DNA of 64,000 nt from CALBZG01 sp964486295 (GCA_964486295.1 CAZAMF010000004.1:151557-215556), one strand, 5' to 3'; numbered from the stretch's first letter, positions 18,301 through 26,752 are shown. Program-made: numbers and translations. The notes: a model not told the origin generated them from the letters alone.

Positions 18301-18705
18301 GGCACAGAAACGACCGCAAAGCTTGATAACTACGTTACCGTCGCTGTTTGTCAGGACACCGGCTGGCTTGCAACACCTTGGTGCGAAAATGTAATCTATA
18401 AGACAGGAACAAATAACGGCTCCGTTCCAGGAGAAGGAAGTACAAACCGCGAAGTGCCGCATTACTATTGCCCTTACCACAATTATGATTTCGAGCATTA
18501 CCCGATAGATCCTTCCGGCAGCGGTCAGTATAACTTTGAAGATGTGCCAACAGAAAGTGCGCCGATCCCTACCCCTCCTGCCGTTGTTCCGACTGAGCCT
18601 TCCGTGACGCCTGACCCGGGTACAACTCCGCCGACACAGAATGACGGAAATAACGGAAACGGCAACGGAAATGGCGGTGGAGAGGATAAACCGGGATGGA
18701 TCTAG
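15358..18705 (+). CDS. Class A penicillin-binding protein (transglycosylase/transpeptidase)
   Basis: Polymerises and cross-links peptidoglycan outside the membrane. I place the start at the TTG at 15358 (MNQKLSDEDK) because AGGTGA precedes it by 6 bases; the frame opens earlier at 15310 but has no ribosome site there. Order of parts: a long acidic/Ala-rich cytoplasmic region of about 150 residues, one membrane helix (AIAFAVCGLAAIGFIFVM), a GT51 transglycosylase domain (EDKTFWTHNGFNF, GTSTITQQLARN, RKIREAYY), then the transpeptidase with SSIKP, SVN and SGKTGTT motifs. The C-terminus is a Pro/Thr-rich then Asn/Gly-rich low-complexity tail. About 1115 residues. The cytoplasmic region is unusually long. 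The maf gene overlaps its 3' end by 10 bases. Confidence 0.95.
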   Translation: MNQKLSDEDKQREIDDFFAQFDNVSGEFDKISESLSTGDTAQNIEIPQEDPEEAAPESETATEAAPAISASRKSRAQRQAEKRGNNGDNSNVSNFVNKAKTSAAEAVDAATAAVSGAVNGIKNKFIIDKAGENPTMAGSKKNKTRSKRYQLNTRKLIKAIAFAVCGLAAIGFIFVMSIVISSPKIEPNNIYGMLSESSVLYDDQGIPIESIFEEEGKRTNVEYSAMPENLINAFVALEDKTFWTHNGFNFVRIFGAIKDSFTTGQISGTSTITQQLARNVYLAETKSERSLTRKIREAYYTIQLENNLTKEQIMEAYLNTIFLGYNSYGVQAASQAYFGKNVGDLDLLECAALAALPQAPDRYALIKTLENEAVTEDTQGILYKGSQFTYVFSDASKDRRDLCLKMMLKQSKINQEQYDAVMADTLVAHMNPGLSEKQELSSYFTDYVIQQVISDLQDEFDLEYSEAKQMLYTNGLSVYTTMDSDMQLIVEEEFNNNANFPSVANLKKDASGNILDENKRVLMYSYGNYFDTEGYFTLMPDEYTGNSDGSVTIFKGKRLNIYNTTVKGVTDYSLEFKPVYFYENSIFYCIDGGYINIPAEYKTRDDNDNLVISAKFFADYPDFFRFNETGMAIGPSSYTLNQKVVQPQSAMVITDYANGYIKAMVGGRNTKGRMLYNRAISPRQPGSSIKPMAVYSAALQQGYEAQAAGTTQTFVTYDNNGNKIPNGYGDYWTAASVIDDSLLKINGEVWPKNWYSGYRGKMTLRTAVEQSVNVCAVKVITQVGFDYSANQLEKMGVTTLERKDPKVNDLNAAALGLGGMTRGVSPLQMVGGYGCIANGGEYVEPISYTKVTNKRGEVLVEKIPKTEQVLNEGVAWIMGDILRTVVTNGIGKRASIPNQPVSGKTGTTTDNYDAWFVGYTPTYAASLWIGNDVNIELSQGSASAAKLWSKIMTRCLAGTKTESYDPPPANVVNYKGEYFIKGTETTAKLDNYVTVAVCQDTGWLATPWCENVIYKTGTNNGSVPGEGSTNREVPHYYCPYHNYDFEHYPIDPSGSGQYNFEDVPTESAPIPTPPAVVPTEPSVTPDPGTTPPTQNDGNNGNGNGNGGGEDKPGWI

Positions 18706-19298
18706 AAATATTCAAGTCCGATGGTCTAATTTCAAATGGGATCGTTCTGGCATCAGGCTCCCCACGGCGGATCGAGATGTTGAGGGGGCTTGGCATTGAA
18801 CCTGAAATCATCGTTCCTTCTGTGGAAGAAACGTTGCCTCCCGATATCGATATGGAAGCAGCCGTAATGTTTCTGGCCCTTAAAAAGGCACTTTCTGTTG
18901 AACCCCAATGTCTGGAGGGAAAGCTGATCATTGCAGCAGACACCGTAGTCTATCTGGACCAGGTCATCGGAAAGCCAGCGGACCGTGAAGACGCCATCCG
19001 GATCCTGAAGGATCTCAGAGGTAAAGTGCATACCGTTGTCACCGGTGTTGCCCTGTTGAAAGCGGGAACTCATGTCAGACGGGTGTTTTACGAAATGACA
19101 AAGGTCTATTTCAAAGACTACACGGATGAAGATATCCTGGCATACGTGTCCACAGAAGAGCCTTATGATAAGGCAGGCGGGTATGCGATCCAGGGCGCTT
19201 TCGGCAAATATATCGATCATATTGAGGGGGATTACCACAACGTCATCGGTTTCCCCTGGAACAGAATACAAATGGAAATACAAAAACTGGAGGTTTGA
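18696..19298 (+). CDS. maf: Maf-family nucleoside triphosphate pyrophosphatase
   Basis: Hydrolyses (modified) nucleoside triphosphates such as dTTP/UTP to monophosphates, a house-cleaning enzyme historically tied to septum formation. The 200 residues open with the family signature LASGSPRRIEMLRGLGIEPEI after about 16 extra residues. IIAADTVVYLDQVIGKPADREDA and the block YDKAGGYAIQGAFGKYI follow. Its ATG overlaps the end of the PBP gene by 10 bases, so the two are co-translated. A strong hairpin whose left arm runs into the stop codon ends the operon. Confidence 0.93.
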   Translation: MDLEIFKSDGLISNGIVLASGSPRRIEMLRGLGIEPEIIVPSVEETLPPDIDMEAAVMFLALKKALSVEPQCLEGKLIIAADTVVYLDQVIGKPADREDAIRILKDLRGKVHTVVTGVALLKAGTHVRRVFYEMTKVYFKDYTDEDILAYVSTEEPYDKAGGYAIQGAFGKYIDHIEGDYHNVIGFPWNRIQMEIQKLEV

Positions 19299-19310
19299 TC
19301 CTCCAGTTTT
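19283..19310 (+). terminator. Intrinsic terminator of the PBP-maf unit
   Basis: An 11-bp perfect stem AAAACTGGAGG/CCTCCAGTTTT (19283-19293 with 19300-19310) and a T-rich tail. The maf stop codon is inside the loop. Confidence 0.9.
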
Positions 19311-19395
19311 TATTTTCAGATATTCGATTACTCTTCGATAGCCTGCCATACAAGGTCAGGCTTCATTTGAGTTTCGAAAAGTATTAATACTCTTT

Positions 19396-20751
19396 TTATT
19401 TATAAGCCGCTTCTGCTTCCAGCGCTTCACCAGCTGCTGCTTCTGCTTCTTTCGCCTTCTTTTCTTCTTCCGCTCTGCTCCATTCGTCATACAGATCTTC
19501 AGCATTATCCCATTCTTTGATAATTTCAGGGATCACCTTGTAAAGATCGCCAACGATGCCATAGTTTGCAACTTCAAAGATCGGAGCGTCCGGATCCTTA
19601 TTGATGGCAACGATGACATCAGAAGTCTGCATTCCTGCAAGATGTTGGATGGCTCCGGATATACCGCAGGCAAAATAGATGTTCGGTTTAACAGTCGTTC
19701 CGGTCTGGCCTACCTGGTTGGCATGATCGATCCACCCAGAGTCAACAGCAGCACGAGAAGCACCCACGACACCGCCTACTTTATCAGCGAACTCTTTGAT
19801 CAATGTAAACCCACTGGCATCCCCAAGTCCACGTCCGCCGGAGCAAATGATCTTGGCATCAGTCAGGCTTACGATTTCCTTAGCGGATTTAACGATTTCA
19901 ACGACCTGGGTTCTGATATCGGAAGCAGCGAGAACCGGCTTGATGGTGATGAGCTCGCCTTTCAACCCTGCATGCTTATCGCGTTTCTGCATAACGCCCG
20001 GTCTTACAGTTGCCATCTGAGGTCTGGTTCTCGGGCTGATGATGGTAGCCATGAGGTTTCCGCCAAAAGCCGGACGGGTCATTTTCAACTGTTTGTTTGT
20101 ATCATTAGGGTCCAATTTGGTCGTATCGAGAGTTGTGTTCTTCTTTGCATAAGCAATATAACTCTTGATATCAACATCCAGTCTTGTACAGTCTGCAGTC
20201 AGGCCTGCATCCACTCTGGCTGCAACCCTCGGAGCCAGGTCTCTTCCGATATGGGTAGCACCGAAGAGCATGATTTCAGGTTTGTATTCGTCGATCGCAT
20301 CTGTAATAACCTTTGTATATCCGTCGGTTGTATAATTTTTTAAATTTTTGTCCTGGATCAGGTAAACACTATCGGCACCGTAGGCGAAGCATTCATCAAC
20401 CAGAGGTTCTATCTCATAGCCTACCAGAATGGCACAAACCTTTGTTTCCGGGCTGATTTCACGAGCCAGTCTGTAGCCTTCTCCGATCAGTTCAAGAGCA
20501 ACATTCATTATCTTGCCGTTTCTCTGTTCTGCAAATACCCAAACATTTTTATATGCGCTCAGGTCGATGACATCTTTATCCGGTGTCTTTTCAATTGCCC
20601 CGAATTTACATGCTGCGATACACTGATTGCAGGCAGTGCACTTTTCATTGATGACCGCCAATTTGCCCATCATTTCGATTGCTCCGAACGGGCAGGCTTT
20701 GATGCAAAGCTTGCAGCCTTTACATTTATCTTTTATTACTTCAATTGCCAT
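19396..20751 (-). CDS. etfA: Electron transfer flavoprotein alpha subunit with N-terminal ferredoxin domain
   Basis: Partner of EtfB that carries electrons to or from butyryl-CoA dehydrogenase. Unusually, the 451-residue protein starts with a two-cluster ferredoxin domain of about 60 residues: C10, C13, C16, C20 and C38, C41, C44, C48 in two CxxCxxCxxxC groups. The EtfA body follows (KNVWVFAEQRNGKIMNVALE), with the FAD-binding end SGGRGLGDASGFTLI, GASRAAVDSGWIDHANQVGQTG and GISGAIQHLAGM. The last 40 residues are Ala/Glu/Lys rich. EtfA subunits with this extension occur in caffeyl-CoA reductase (CarE) and lactate dehydrogenase (LctC) complexes, where they bifurcate electrons. Last gene of bcd-etfB-etfA. 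Confidence 0.93.
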   Translation of the reverse strand: MAIEVIKDKCKGCKLCIKACPFGAIEMMGKLAVINEKCTACNQCIAACKFGAIEKTPDKDVIDLSAYKNVWVFAEQRNGKIMNVALELIGEGYRLAREISPETKVCAILVGYEIEPLVDECFAYGADSVYLIQDKNLKNYTTDGYTKVITDAIDEYKPEIMLFGATHIGRDLAPRVAARVDAGLTADCTRLDVDIKSYIAYAKKNTTLDTTKLDPNDTNKQLKMTRPAFGGNLMATIISPRTRPQMATVRPGVMQKRDKHAGLKGELITIKPVLAASDIRTQVVEIVKSAKEIVSLTDAKIICSGGRGLGDASGFTLIKEFADKVGGVVGASRAAVDSGWIDHANQVGQTGTTVKPNIYFACGISGAIQHLAGMQTSDVIVAINKDPDAPIFEVANYGIVGDLYKVIPEIIKEWDNAEDLYDEWSRAEEEKKAKEAEAAAGEALEAEAAYK

Positions 20752-20769
20752 GTCTTGCTCCTCCCTTTC

Positions 20770-21573
20770 CTAGACTATATGGATGCCCTTGAGGTTGATC
20801 AAGAGCGTCTTTGCTATTTCATTTTCGGTATCACCTTCGATGATCATCCCTTTGCTTCTTGGAGCAGGTGTGAAGGATCTGAAAATGTTTGTAGGGGATG
20901 CTTCAAGTCCAACTTCCTTATTCGGATCGACTTTTAAATCCTTAGCTCCCCAAGTTGGGATCTCAGCGGCGCATCCTCTAATGATACCGGCAATGTTCAT
21001 ATATCTTGGAGTATTCAGTTCTTTAATTGCTGTCAGCATGCAAGGAGTCTTGATTTTGATGATTTCATAACCGTCTTCAAGCGCTCTCTTGACAGTTATC
21101 GTCTTCATATCCTTGGAAATTTCAAACTCTTTAACATATGTGACCTGAGGGATTCCAAGTTTTTCTGCAATCTGCGGGCCGACCTGAGCAGTATCTCCGT
21201 CGATGGCCTGACGTCCGGCAAATATGATGTCAAAATCCCCGATTTTTTTGATTGCAGCAGCGATTGCATTGGATGTTGCCCATGTATCGGATCCGCCCAG
21301 AGCTCTATCGGATGCTAGTATTGCTTCGTCCGCGCCTTTGGCAAGACATTCTCTCAACATATCTTTTGCCTGAGGAGGCCCCATTGTGACTACGGTAATA
21401 TGGGTATCAGGATATTTATCTTTTAATTTCAGCGCCTCTTCAAGAGCGTTAGAATCATCATGGTTTAAAATGCTTGGTACGCCTTCTCTAATCAGCGTGC
21501 CGGTTTTCGGATCAGTCTTGATTACGTTGGTATCAGGAACCTGTTTTGCACAAACAATAATTTTAAGTGCCAT
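20770..21573 (-). CDS. etfB: Electron transfer flavoprotein beta subunit
   Basis: The 267-residue EtfB binds the bifurcating FAD in anaerobic Etf complexes and contacts NADH. Marks: the start MALKIIVCAKQVPDTN, then MNHDDSNALEEALKLKD-like ILNHDDSNALEEAL, the nucleotide loop VVTMGPPQAKDMLRECLAKGADEAI, and the signature block FAGRQAIDGDTAQVGPQIAE. It lies 18 bases from both bcd and etfA. Presence of the GDTAQV block and pairing with Bcd make the bifurcating type likely, but biochemical behaviour cannot be proved from sequence. Confidence 0.93.
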   Translation of the reverse strand: MALKIIVCAKQVPDTNVIKTDPKTGTLIREGVPSILNHDDSNALEEALKLKDKYPDTHITVVTMGPPQAKDMLRECLAKGADEAILASDRALGGSDTWATSNAIAAAIKKIGDFDIIFAGRQAIDGDTAQVGPQIAEKLGIPQVTYVKEFEISKDMKTITVKRALEDGYEIIKIKTPCMLTAIKELNTPRYMNIAGIIRGCAAEIPTWGAKDLKVDPNKEVGLEASPTNIFRSFTPAPRSKGMIIEGDTENEIAKTLLINLKGIHIV

Positions 21574-21591
21574 ATCTGTCTCCTCCTTTCT

Positions 21592-22737
21592 CTATCTACC
21601 GAATATATCCGCTGCGATAACCATCTTCTGAACTTCTGAAGTACCTTCATAAATTTCAGTGATTTTCGCGTCTCTCATCATGCGCTCTACCGGATAATCC
21701 TTGGTATATCCATAGCCGCCGTGGAATTGAACGCATTTTGTCGTCACGTACATTGCTGTTTCTGCAGCAAACAACTTGGCCATTGCAGAGTAAGGGCCGT
21801 ATTTCAAATGTTTATCTTTCATATCAGCAGCTCTGTAAATCAAAAGTCTGGCAGCTTCGATCCTGGTTCTCATCTCAGCCATCTCGAACTGAAGAGCCTG
21901 CATCTGGGACAGTTTTTTGCCAAACTGCTTTCTTGCCTTCATATATTCAACTGTAACGTCAAATGCGCCCTGAGCGATCCCCAAAGCCTGAGAAGCGATA
22001 CCGATACGGCCTCCGTCTAAAGTTGACATGGCAACTTTAAATCCGTCACCGACCTGGCCCAGCAATCTGTCTTTTGGAATTCTGCAGTTCTGGAAAATCA
22101 GCTCTGTCGTTGATGATGCACAGATACCCATTTTGTCTTCTGTTTTTCCAATGGTGAATCCAGGATCATTTTTCTCAAGAATGAATGCTGAAATTCCGCC
22201 TCTGGTGCCCAGTCTCTTGTCTGTCATCGCCATCGTTACAAAAGTATCAGCGTATCCGCCGTTTGTGATGAAAACCTTTGCTCCGTTGAGGATCCAGCAG
22301 TCTCCGCCGTCTTCCGCTCTCGTCTGTTGCCCGCCGGCATCGGTTCCGGCATTTGGTTCAGTCAGTCCATATGCGCCAAGTTTTTTGCCTGATAAAAGAT
22401 CCGGCAGGTACTTATGCTTCTGTTCTTCAGTTCCCCAATTGAAAATAGGCCAACAGCAAAGTGAAGTATGTGCCGAACAAATTACCCCGGTGGACGCACA
22501 AACTCTTGAAAGCTCTTCTACTGTGATAGCATATGAGATGTGGTCGGCTCCTGCGCCGCCGTACTCTTTCGGAAAAGGAACACCCATCAGACCGTAACGG
22601 CCCATTTTTTGAACATTCTCGACGGGGAATTTGTGTTCTTTGTCGATTTCCGCTGCGATAGGCTCTACTTCGTTAACGGCAAATTCTCTTACCATTTGTC
22701 TTACGAATTGTTGCTCCTTCGTATGTTGAAAATTCAT
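21592..22737 (-). CDS. bcd: Butyryl-CoA (acyl-CoA) dehydrogenase
   Basis: Reduces crotonyl-CoA to butyryl-CoA, in clostridia coupled through EtfAB to ferredoxin reduction. The 381 residues show the acyl-CoA dehydrogenase signatures AYGLTEPNAGTDAGGQQT and QFHGGYGYTKDYPVERMMRDAKI, and the catalytic base Glu in IYEGTSEVQ near the C-terminus. The ribosome site AAGGAGG is well placed. It is the first gene of bcd-etfB-etfA; a perfect palindrome 70-90 bases upstream looks like an operator. In this genome it is the natural sink for crotonyl-CoA made by AbfD. No crt-hbd-thl genes follow it, unlike the classical bcs operon. Confidence 0.92.
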   Translation of the reverse strand: MNFQHTKEQQFVRQMVREFAVNEVEPIAAEIDKEHKFPVENVQKMGRYGLMGVPFPKEYGGAGADHISYAITVEELSRVCASTGVICSAHTSLCCWPIFNWGTEEQKHKYLPDLLSGKKLGAYGLTEPNAGTDAGGQQTRAEDGGDCWILNGAKVFITNGGYADTFVTMAMTDKRLGTRGGISAFILEKNDPGFTIGKTEDKMGICASSTTELIFQNCRIPKDRLLGQVGDGFKVAMSTLDGGRIGIASQALGIAQGAFDVTVEYMKARKQFGKKLSQMQALQFEMAEMRTRIEAARLLIYRAADMKDKHLKYGPYSAMAKLFAAETAMYVTTKCVQFHGGYGYTKDYPVERMMRDAKITEIYEGTSEVQKMVIAADIFGR

Positions 22738-22805
22738 TTTTACGCCTCCTTATGCGATTAATAAATTTGATTTGACAGTCACTACACTATCTTGAAATGG
22801 AAACA

Positions 22806-22825
22806 AACGTTATTAAAATAACGTT
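22806..22825. promoter_or_regulatory. Perfect palindrome upstream of bcd (candidate operator)
   Basis: AACGTTATT-AA-AATAACGTT, 9-bp perfect arms with a 2-base centre, 69 bases upstream of the bcd start. It is AT-rich, not followed by a T-run and lies alone in a 260-base gap, so a dimeric repressor site (TetR- or Rex-like) is more likely than a terminator. The regulator is unknown. Confidence 0.6.
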
Positions 22826-23000
22826 AAAATATTAACCATACCTACCTATACTACCATTAGAACGATCATAAAATCAAGGAATTTTTTATTTTATTTCATT
22901 AAAATCTGAAATAGTTATTGGCATCGTCAATAATTGAAATTTCAATGTTTTTTTGTTCAAACACAGACAATTTTCGCGTTATATTCACTAAATCTTCTGA

Positions 23001-24191
23001 CTACGGTTTGATTTCAATGACCTTCCTGCTTTCCATGATTTCCGATATCAGTGTATCGATATCGAGGTTGTTTTCCTCATCGATAATTTTATCCAGCTTT
23101 GGTCTGGTAGACGGATGCTTCGGCAGAAATACCGTGCAGCAGTCTTCATAAGGTTCGATTGATTTTTCGAATGTCCCGATTTCCTTTGCTTTATCGATAA
23201 TATCGACTTTATCAAATGCGATCAGCGGACGCATGACCGGCATGGTTACGGACGCGTCTGTCACCACCAGTGCATCTGCTGTCTGGCTGGCCACCTGTCC
23301 CAGGTTTTCGCCGGTGATCAGGAACTGGCAACCGTTCTCTTTTGCGATTTTTTCCGCTATCCTCATCATGAATCGCCTCACAAGGATCGTAGTATCCTCT
23401 TCGAGGCATTTCTGGACGATCTCCTCTTGCGCAGGCAAGAGATTGAGATAATGAAGCCTGAACTGACCGCAATATTGCGCCACTAGCCTTGCAAGCTCCA
23501 GAACCTTTTCCTGAGCTCTTTCGGAAGTATAGGGATAGCTGTGAAAATGAACGGCCTCTATGGTCATTCCTCTTTTCGCCATCATAAATGCCGCCACCGG
23601 CGAATCGATCCCTCCTGAAAGCAGCACCAGCCCTTTCCCATTGGTCCCCAGTGGAAGCCCGCCGAAGCCCGATACTTTCTGCTCATATATGTAAGCGCGA
23701 TCGCTTCTGACATCCACAAACAGGACGCAATCCGGGTGGTGCACATCGACTTTGAGCACCTTACAGCCGATCAGGATCTTAGCGCCGATAATTTTTGCTA
23801 TTTCCGGGGATGTTACCGGAAAACTTTTGTCTGCTCTTTTAGCGTCCACCTTGAAGGTTTTGGTGCCTTTTTTCTCGATAAGTTCCATCATGTAAGCCAC
23901 TGCCGCCTCACCGATTTTTTCCATGTCCGGTTCCGCTTCTACAGCTGGGCTGATGGAAGCAACGCCGAACACTTTGGAAATGTCCCTTACCAAAGCCTCC
24001 GGGTCATATTCTTTTGGCGCCCGAACAAAAATCAGGCCTTCCTGCCGCTTCACTTCGATGGTTCCGGCATCTTTGTATTTTTTGATCCTGTAACGGATTC
24101 GTTCCACCAGCATCCGCTCGAAATAGGGTTTGTTCATGCCTTTCAGGGCCACTTCACCGCAGCGTACGATCAATATGTTTTTTTCATTCAT
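23001..24191 (-). CDS. thiI: tRNA 4-thiouridine synthase / thiamine sulfurtransferase ThiI
   Basis: Adenylates U8 of tRNA and inserts sulfur; also contributes to the thiazole of thiamine in some bacteria. The start at 24191 (MNEKNILIVRCGEVALKGMN) is chosen because GGTGA lies just upstream and this is the family N-terminus. Order: NFLD and THUMP domains to about residue 165, then the PP-loop ATPase with LLSGGIDSPVAAFMMAKRG. The enzyme is of the short type without the C-terminal rhodanese domain, so a partner cysteine desulfurase must give it sulfur; that gene lies directly upstream (45-base gap). Confidence 0.95.
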   Translation of the reverse strand: MNEKNILIVRCGEVALKGMNKPYFERMLVERIRYRIKKYKDAGTIEVKRQEGLIFVRAPKEYDPEALVRDISKVFGVASISPAVEAEPDMEKIGEAAVAYMMELIEKKGTKTFKVDAKRADKSFPVTSPEIAKIIGAKILIGCKVLKVDVHHPDCVLFVDVRSDRAYIYEQKVSGFGGLPLGTNGKGLVLLSGGIDSPVAAFMMAKRGMTIEAVHFHSYPYTSERAQEKVLELARLVAQYCGQFRLHYLNLLPAQEEIVQKCLEEDTTILVRRFMMRIAEKIAKENGCQFLITGENLGQVASQTADALVVTDASVTMPVMRPLIAFDKVDIIDKAKEIGTFEKSIEPYEDCCTVFLPKHPSTRPKLDKIIDEENNLDIDTLISEIMESRKVIEIKP

Positions 24192-24235
24192 CTTTTCACC
24201 AAAAATTATTATTTGAGTTCCCAATTATTGTTCTG

Positions 24236-25402
24236 TTATCTAAAGCTACCCAGTTTTCTCATCTTTGAAACTATTTTTATTAGTTTCTCAGCCACGTAAT
24301 CTATTTCGCCGTCCGTAATGAACTCATTAAAACTGAATCGAATCGTTCCTTCTATCTGTTTGTCAGAGAGTTTCATGGCCTTGAGCACATGGCTCTGGCC
24401 TTTGTGATGGGAGGAACAGGCGGAACCGGTTGAAACGTAGATTTCTTCCTGTTCCAGCGAATGCAGGAGCACTTCACCTCTCACCCCCATAAATGAAACG
24501 CTCATCACACCGCAGCAGGCCTTTTCTGGTTGATCCGGTCCGTTGATGATGGCATCCCCGATGTTTTCCATGATAGCCGCTGACAATCTGTTCTTGGCGT
24601 GACTCATGGCATCCGCTCTGGCTGCCAGGTTTTTAGTCGCCATTTCACAAGCGAGACCGAATCCGGTGATAGCTGCAACATTTTCAGTCCCGGATCGAAT
24701 AGCTTTTTCCTGGCCGCCTCCATAAATCAGCGGTTCTATGGTGATCCCTTTGCGTATATACAGCGCGCCAATCCCCTTCGGTCCGTGGATTTTATGCCCG
24801 GATACGCTGATGAGGTCTGCACCGGTATTAACGGTTGTTTTCCCCAAAGCCTGCACAGCATCGGTATGCACCAGGATATCCGTTCCATTGGCTTTATTAA
24901 AGGATCTGACGATTTCTACGATCTCTCTGATGGGTTGGATGGAGCCCACTTCATTGTTCACCTGCATCACAGAAACCAATAGGGTGTTTTTATCCAGTGC
25001 GTTTTTCAGTTGGTCCGGAGAAATCCCACATTGTCGGTCGACCCCAAGGCTTGTCAAAGAAAACCCTTCATTTGCAAGCTTATTTACGCATTCAAGCACA
25101 GCAGGATGCTCTACCGCGCTGGTGATGATCCCTGTCCCGCGACGACGTCTTGCTCTTGCAACGCCAAAAAGAGCCATATTATCGGCCTCCGTGCCGCCGG
25201 ATGTGAAAAATATCTCCTCATCCCTTGCGGACAAAGCGGATGCCACCTGTTTTCTGGCTTCCTTCAACGCTTTTTCGGCAGTGATTCCCATACGATGAAG
25301 TGAGCTTGGATTACCGTAATCCAAGCTCATATACCTGCACATTCGTTCAGTTACTGCGTCATACTGTCTTGTTGTTGAGCTGTTATCTAAATATACAAAC
25401 AT
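24236..25402 (-). CDS. Cysteine desulfurase (NifS/IscS family)
   Basis: PLP enzyme that takes sulfur from cysteine as a persulfide. The 388 residues have YLDNSSTT at the start, FTSGGTEADNMAL, the PLP lysine in SGHKIHGPKG, and the catalytic cysteine loop STGSACSSHHKGQSHVLKAM. The pairing with thiI on one transcript is the nifZ-thiI arrangement of Bacillus and clostridia, so tRNA thiolation is its likely first duty. An AAGGAG site is 15 bases upstream of the ATG, a rather long spacing. Its gene begins 42 bases after the purD stop, so read-through from the purine operon is possible. Confidence 0.92.
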   Translation of the reverse strand: MFVYLDNSSTTRQYDAVTERMCRYMSLDYGNPSSLHRMGITAEKALKEARKQVASALSARDEEIFFTSGGTEADNMALFGVARARRRRGTGIITSAVEHPAVLECVNKLANEGFSLTSLGVDRQCGISPDQLKNALDKNTLLVSVMQVNNEVGSIQPIREIVEIVRSFNKANGTDILVHTDAVQALGKTTVNTGADLISVSGHKIHGPKGIGALYIRKGITIEPLIYGGGQEKAIRSGTENVAAITGFGLACEMATKNLAARADAMSHAKNRLSAAIMENIGDAIINGPDQPEKACCGVMSVSFMGVRGEVLLHSLEQEEIYVSTGSACSSHHKGQSHVLKAMKLSDKQIEGTIRFSFNEFITDGEIDYVAEKLIKIVSKMRKLGSFR

Positions 25403-25443
25403 ACAAACAGTATTTTACTCCTTCAGCCCATTTTCGTCAAAGG

Positions 25444-26742
25444 CTATTTCAAGGGTTGCTTATTCACCAGGATTCCAATATCTTTTCGATATTGCATCCC
25501 GTCGAAATGGATCTTTACAATGTTTTCAAAAACACGTTTTCTAGCTTCGTCCAATGTATCTGCTGTGATGGCTACGCCCAGCACTCTTCCGCCATTGGTC
25601 AGAATTTCCGCTGCCGTCCCATTGCCTTGTTCGGCTGGCTTTCTGGCGGTTCCGGCATGGAACAGCATGATATCGCTATCCACTTCGTCGAGTCCTGTGA
25701 TCCTTTTCCCTTTTTCATAAGTTCCGGGATACCCGCCGGCGGCCAGTACAACACAAATGGATCTTTTATCACTCCATTTGATTTCAATTTCACTCAGTCT
25801 GTTTTCTACCACTGCCAGGAAAATATCCAGGAGATCGGATTCCATCCTCGGAAGTACAGCCTGGGTCTCGGGGTCTCCGAACCGGTTGTTGAACTCAATG
25901 ACCTTAGGCCCCCGGTCTGTGATCATCAGCCCCACGAACAGAACTCCTTTAAAGTCCAGCCCGTCTTTCCGGAATCCGTCCAGCGTCGGTTCCAGTATTT
26001 CCCGGCGTATCCGATCCGACAATTCTTCAGTGAAGACAAGGCTCGGTGAATAGCTGCCCATTCCGCCGGTATTCGGTCCAAGATCACCGTCAAAAATTCT
26101 CTTGTAATCCTGGGCGGATTCCATCGGCACGATGGTTTTCTCGTCAACAAAGCAAAGCATGGAGGCTTCGATGCCGGTAAGATATTCTTCCACTACTACC
26201 TTGTCCCCTGCTGAGCCGAATATACGGTCCCCCATCATTTCTTCAATTGCCTTCCGTGCTTCTTCCACTGTCTCAGCTATGACGACTCCTTTGCCGGCCG
26301 CCAGGCCATCCGCCTTCAGGACCATTGGAAAACCAAAGATCCCGATGGAATCTATCAGCTCTTGCTTATCCGTGAATTCCCGATAGCCTGCCGTTGGAAT
26401 GTTGTGCCTCATCAAAAATGCTTTAGTAAATGATTTGCTGGCTTCGAGCTGCGCACACTTGCGGTTCGGGCCAAAAGCAGGAATGCCGAGGGCCGCCAGT
26501 TCATCCACTATGCCCATGGCCAAAGGAACTTCCGGACCTATTACCACCAGGTCCACGGACTTTTCTCTGGCTTCAGTGCAAATACCGGATATATCTTCCG
26601 CGTTCACCGGGAGACATTCCGCTATGTCTGCGATGCCCCCATTACCCGGAGCACAGTACAATTTTTCAATTTTCGGGCTCTGGGTGAGTTTCCAGCAGAT
26701 TGCATGCTCTCTTCCCCCGCTGCCCACTACCAATACCTTCAT
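25444..26742 (-). CDS. purD: Phosphoribosylamine-glycine ligase (GAR synthetase)
   Basis: Second step of purine synthesis: joins glycine to phosphoribosylamine with ATP. The start is the ATG at 26742 (MKVLVVGSGGREHA), with AGGAGAAG just upstream; the frame extends 30 codons further into the end of purH without support. The ATP-grasp features PMVLKADGLAAGKGV and the family signature RFGDPETQAVLPRM are intact over 432 residues. It is the last gene of the pur operon, 10 bases after purH. Confidence 0.95.
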   Translation of the reverse strand: MKVLVVGSGGREHAICWKLTQSPKIEKLYCAPGNGGIADIAECLPVNAEDISGICTEAREKSVDLVVIGPEVPLAMGIVDELAALGIPAFGPNRKCAQLEASKSFTKAFLMRHNIPTAGYREFTDKQELIDSIGIFGFPMVLKADGLAAGKGVVIAETVEEARKAIEEMMGDRIFGSAGDKVVVEEYLTGIEASMLCFVDEKTIVPMESAQDYKRIFDGDLGPNTGGMGSYSPSLVFTEELSDRIRREILEPTLDGFRKDGLDFKGVLFVGLMITDRGPKVIEFNNRFGDPETQAVLPRMESDLLDIFLAVVENRLSEIEIKWSDKRSICVVLAAGGYPGTYEKGKRITGLDEVDSDIMLFHAGTARKPAEQGNGTAAEILTNGGRVLGVAITADTLDEARKRVFENIVKIHFDGMQYRKDIGILVNKQPLK

Positions 26743-26752
26743 GTCGCTTCTC

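Noticed and set aside
19340..19362. AGCCTG/CAGGCT hairpin as etfA terminator
   Set aside because: The stem is only 6 bp with an 11-base loop and no T-run on the minus strand; a terminator for etfA is not established.
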